From contig NZ_LXQB01000050.1 in assembly GCF_004421185.1 (NCBI RefSeq), positions 1-36,970 on the forward strand: 36,970 nt of DNA. Reading direction: 5' to 3'. Shown in pieces: positions 35,701-36,970 of this stretch (its first letter is position 1; every line of letters starts with the position of its first letter). The position numbers and the translations under genes are program-made. Below the pieces are notes generated by a model. The model was not told the DNA's origin. It made no database searches and saw nothing but the letters and a program-made list of their open reading frames with translations. This stretch comes from Methylacidiphilum sp. Yel. Its GTDB lineage: Bacteria; Verrucomicrobiota; Verrucomicrobiia; Methylacidiphilales; Methylacidiphilaceae.

Positions 35701-35890
35701 AGCTAAGTTGCAAGTGGTCCTAGCAATAGAATTATTAGAGCTTGCACCCAATTGGAAAAGCAGTTCAGACTGCTCAGATTCTCAATTCTTTCAATATATT
35801 TTGGATTTCGCTCTATTTTTTCTATAGAACGATCCTTTTGTGGATATAGGTCGAAAGCGCCTATTTACCTTGGCGCTTTTATAGGTATCG
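35701..35890. other. non-coding stretch after the aminotransferase
   Basis: No gene is seen. A small stem AGCAGT-TCAG-ACTGCT lies at 35759-35774, and a terminator-like hairpin ends the stretch. Base composition changes from AT-rich to GC-rich to the right of about 35900, marking the insertion-element remnant. Confidence 0.4.
35854..35879 (+). terminator. intrinsic terminator-like hairpin
   Basis: AAAGCGCC (35854-35861) and GGCGCTTT (35872-35879) pair perfectly around a 10-nt loop, with further T and A residues after the right arm (TTTTAT). It lies 154 bp downstream of the aminotransferase stop and could end that transcript. Confidence 0.6.
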
Positions 35891-35899
35891 TTGGTCGGA

Positions 35900-36216
35900 T
35901 AACCTCTTTTGGCATTTTTTCTGCCGTTTTCTCATGGTATGCCTGTATTCAAAGCTGCTTTCCTTCTGCCTATCTTTTTGAGCCAGGGAAACTGCCCAGG
36001 CAACTTCCTCGACGTATCTCCTTTCAACAGGCACACGTGGTGTGTAGGCACCCATCGAGGCAGTGCGGATACAAAACAATGTGCGGTCGATGTCCCTTTC
36101 CATGCCAGAAGAGTTAATCCTTCTTGAGCCTAACACCGTTCCGTCAGACTTACTCGTTCCTGCTCACAGAGGAACAAAGCTAACTTCCTGCTTCACAGAG
36201 GACAGTTTTACCATCG
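35900..36216 (-). other. probable 3' flank of the tnpB element, structured RNA candidate
   Basis: This stretch lies downstream of the tnpB remnant, where TnpB-associated omega RNA and the right end of IS200/IS605 elements are expected. CCTCGA (36007-36012) pairs with TCGAGG (36055-36060), extendable with one mismatch to ten pairs, and encloses CACAC-GTG-GTGTG (36032-36044). In one frame, after a further shift, an extension of the TnpB tail (VKLSSVKQE) can be read near 36190. No hallmark sequence proves an omega RNA, and the element end was not located. Confidence 0.35.
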
Positions 36217-36970
36217 TCATGCGACAGCGGCCAGAGCTTTTTCTCCACCGGCTTCACATTTGGCGCAACTCGCCATAGGGCCGTTTAGGACGGCCAAACC
36301 ATGCGTCAGGATATTCTTGGCCCCATTCACCTCCCGGTCGTGGATGCTTCCACACTCCGGGCACACCCACTGGCGAATGGCCAGCGGCAGTGTTTCCTGG
36401 ACCCTCCCCCATGCCGAACAGCTCCAGTTGTCGCCGAAACTTTAAGAAAACCATGTCGGATAGGGAGCAGGCAAGATTACCGGTTCTTCTCCATGCCGCC
36501 CACTTTCAGCTCTTTGACAAGCACGCGGTGAAATCGTCGCCTGAGCCGTGAGATGAGCTTGTGTAAGCCCTCCTGCCGGATATTGGCAATCCTGGCATGC
36601 AGCCTTGCAAATCCAAGCCTTGGCTTTGGTCCGATTGGCCGACCCCTTTTTCTTGCGCAAGAGATTTCTAGAGAGTCTCCGCAATCGCTTGAGCAAGGCC
36701 CTGTGCGGCTTGGGACCGATTACCTTTTCTCCTTGTGGAGAGTGTTGCCATGGCCGATACCCCCAAATCCACCCCGGTCGCGCCTTGGTTTTCAGCGGGA
36801 CGCAGGGGGATAGCGTCGGCAGCGACGGTGATGCTGATAAACCACCGGTCCGCCACCCGGGAGACGGTAGCGGAGATGAGCTTGCCCCTAAAACACAACG
36901 CTTCCCGCATCCGTACCCACCCCAGATGGGGGATGCGGATGCGGCGGCCGTCGAGGGAAAACTGGTCATT
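36217..36970 (-). pseudogene. tnpB: IS200/IS605-family TnpB, frame-shifted and cut by the window edge
   Basis: An RNA-guided-nuclease-like TnpB gene in decay, read from the window edge to a TGA at 36217-36219. Coding blocks lie in different frames: FSLDGRRIRIPHLGWVRM to the RuvC-I Asp in GVDLGVSAMATLS; a shift near 36735; GPKPHRALLKRL to ANRTKAKA; a shift near 36603; LHARIANIRQEGLHKLISRL with the RuvC-II Glu in VKELKVGGM, ending in TAA at 36477; a shift; SDMVFLKFRRQLE; then about twenty codons missing; then the zinc-ribbon remnant CSAWG ... CPECG and the RuvC-III Asp in HDREVNGAKNIL. One zinc Cys is Trp. GC content is clearly higher than the host genes, pointing to acquisition from a GC-rich source. 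It cannot make an active protein. Confidence 0.88.

Noticed and set aside
35752-36117. 121-residue plus-strand frame
   Set aside because: It starts at TTG, runs through the terminator-like hairpin and across the composition change, and shows no family motif.
1-36970. CRISPR array, tRNA genes or prophage
   Set aside because: No regularly spaced direct repeats, no cloverleaf and no phage structural genes were found on either strand.

Overview
The window looks like chromosome of a verrucomicrobial methanotroph close to Methylacidiphilum. The base composition is AT-rich. The strongest marker is a lanthanide-type methanol dehydrogenase (xoxF) whose four predicted Ln-binding residues fall exactly 34 residues after the mature-protein numbering I recall for the M. 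fumariolicum SolV enzyme (E172, N256, D299, D301). It is followed by a stand-alone xoxJ and by a fused cytochrome-XoxJ gene (xoxGJ), an arrangement I know from this genus. The genus is inferred from these genes; no database search was run.

Layout. 1-240: decayed left end of an IS200/IS605 element (tnpA fragment plus end hairpin). 266-838: Slp-type lipoprotein, minus strand. 931-10172: a long plus-strand run of aguB, aguA, a membrane protein, a GT9 glycosyltransferase, a NifS-type cysteine desulfurase, a second class V aminotransferase-fold protein, a PHP phosphatase, mobA, mobB and moeA. 10235-12881: minus-strand genes for an anchored hydrolase, a mono-haem Tll0287-like protein, a small repeat membrane protein and a PrxQ peroxiredoxin. 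12984-14964: a small secreted helical protein facing an unusual Gly/Trp/His-rich protein. 15036-18625: fdhD divergent from modABC. 19086-19495: RNase P RNA, minus strand. 19607-21497: HAD hydrolase and MFS exporter. 21678-26013: xoxF, xoxJ, xoxGJ and a pterin dehydratase-like gene. 26439-34222: minus-strand beta-hydroxyacid dehydrogenase and a complete pyruvate dehydrogenase set (E1alpha, E1beta, E2, E3), split by a plus-strand TPR/coiled-coil gene. 34342-35700: class III aminotransferase. 35850-36970: a terminator-like hairpin, then a GC-rich, frame-shifted tnpB remnant.

How the genes fit together. XoxF oxidises methanol in the periplasm and passes electrons to the XoxGJ cytochrome. Molybdate uptake (modABC), molybdopterin nucleotide attachment (mobA, mobB, moeA), a cysteine desulfurase and FdhD together provide most of what a molybdenum formate dehydrogenase needs for its cofactor, and formate oxidation is the last step of methanol catabolism. 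No formate dehydrogenase structural gene is in the window. AguA and AguB make putrescine from agmatine. The PDH genes feed acetyl-CoA synthesis.

The parts least explained by known families are the Gly/Trp/His-rich protein with 21-bp tandem repeats, the perfect hairpin between xoxF and xoxJ, and the interrupted PDH locus. I see no CRISPR array, no tRNA and no clear novel multi-gene defence system.
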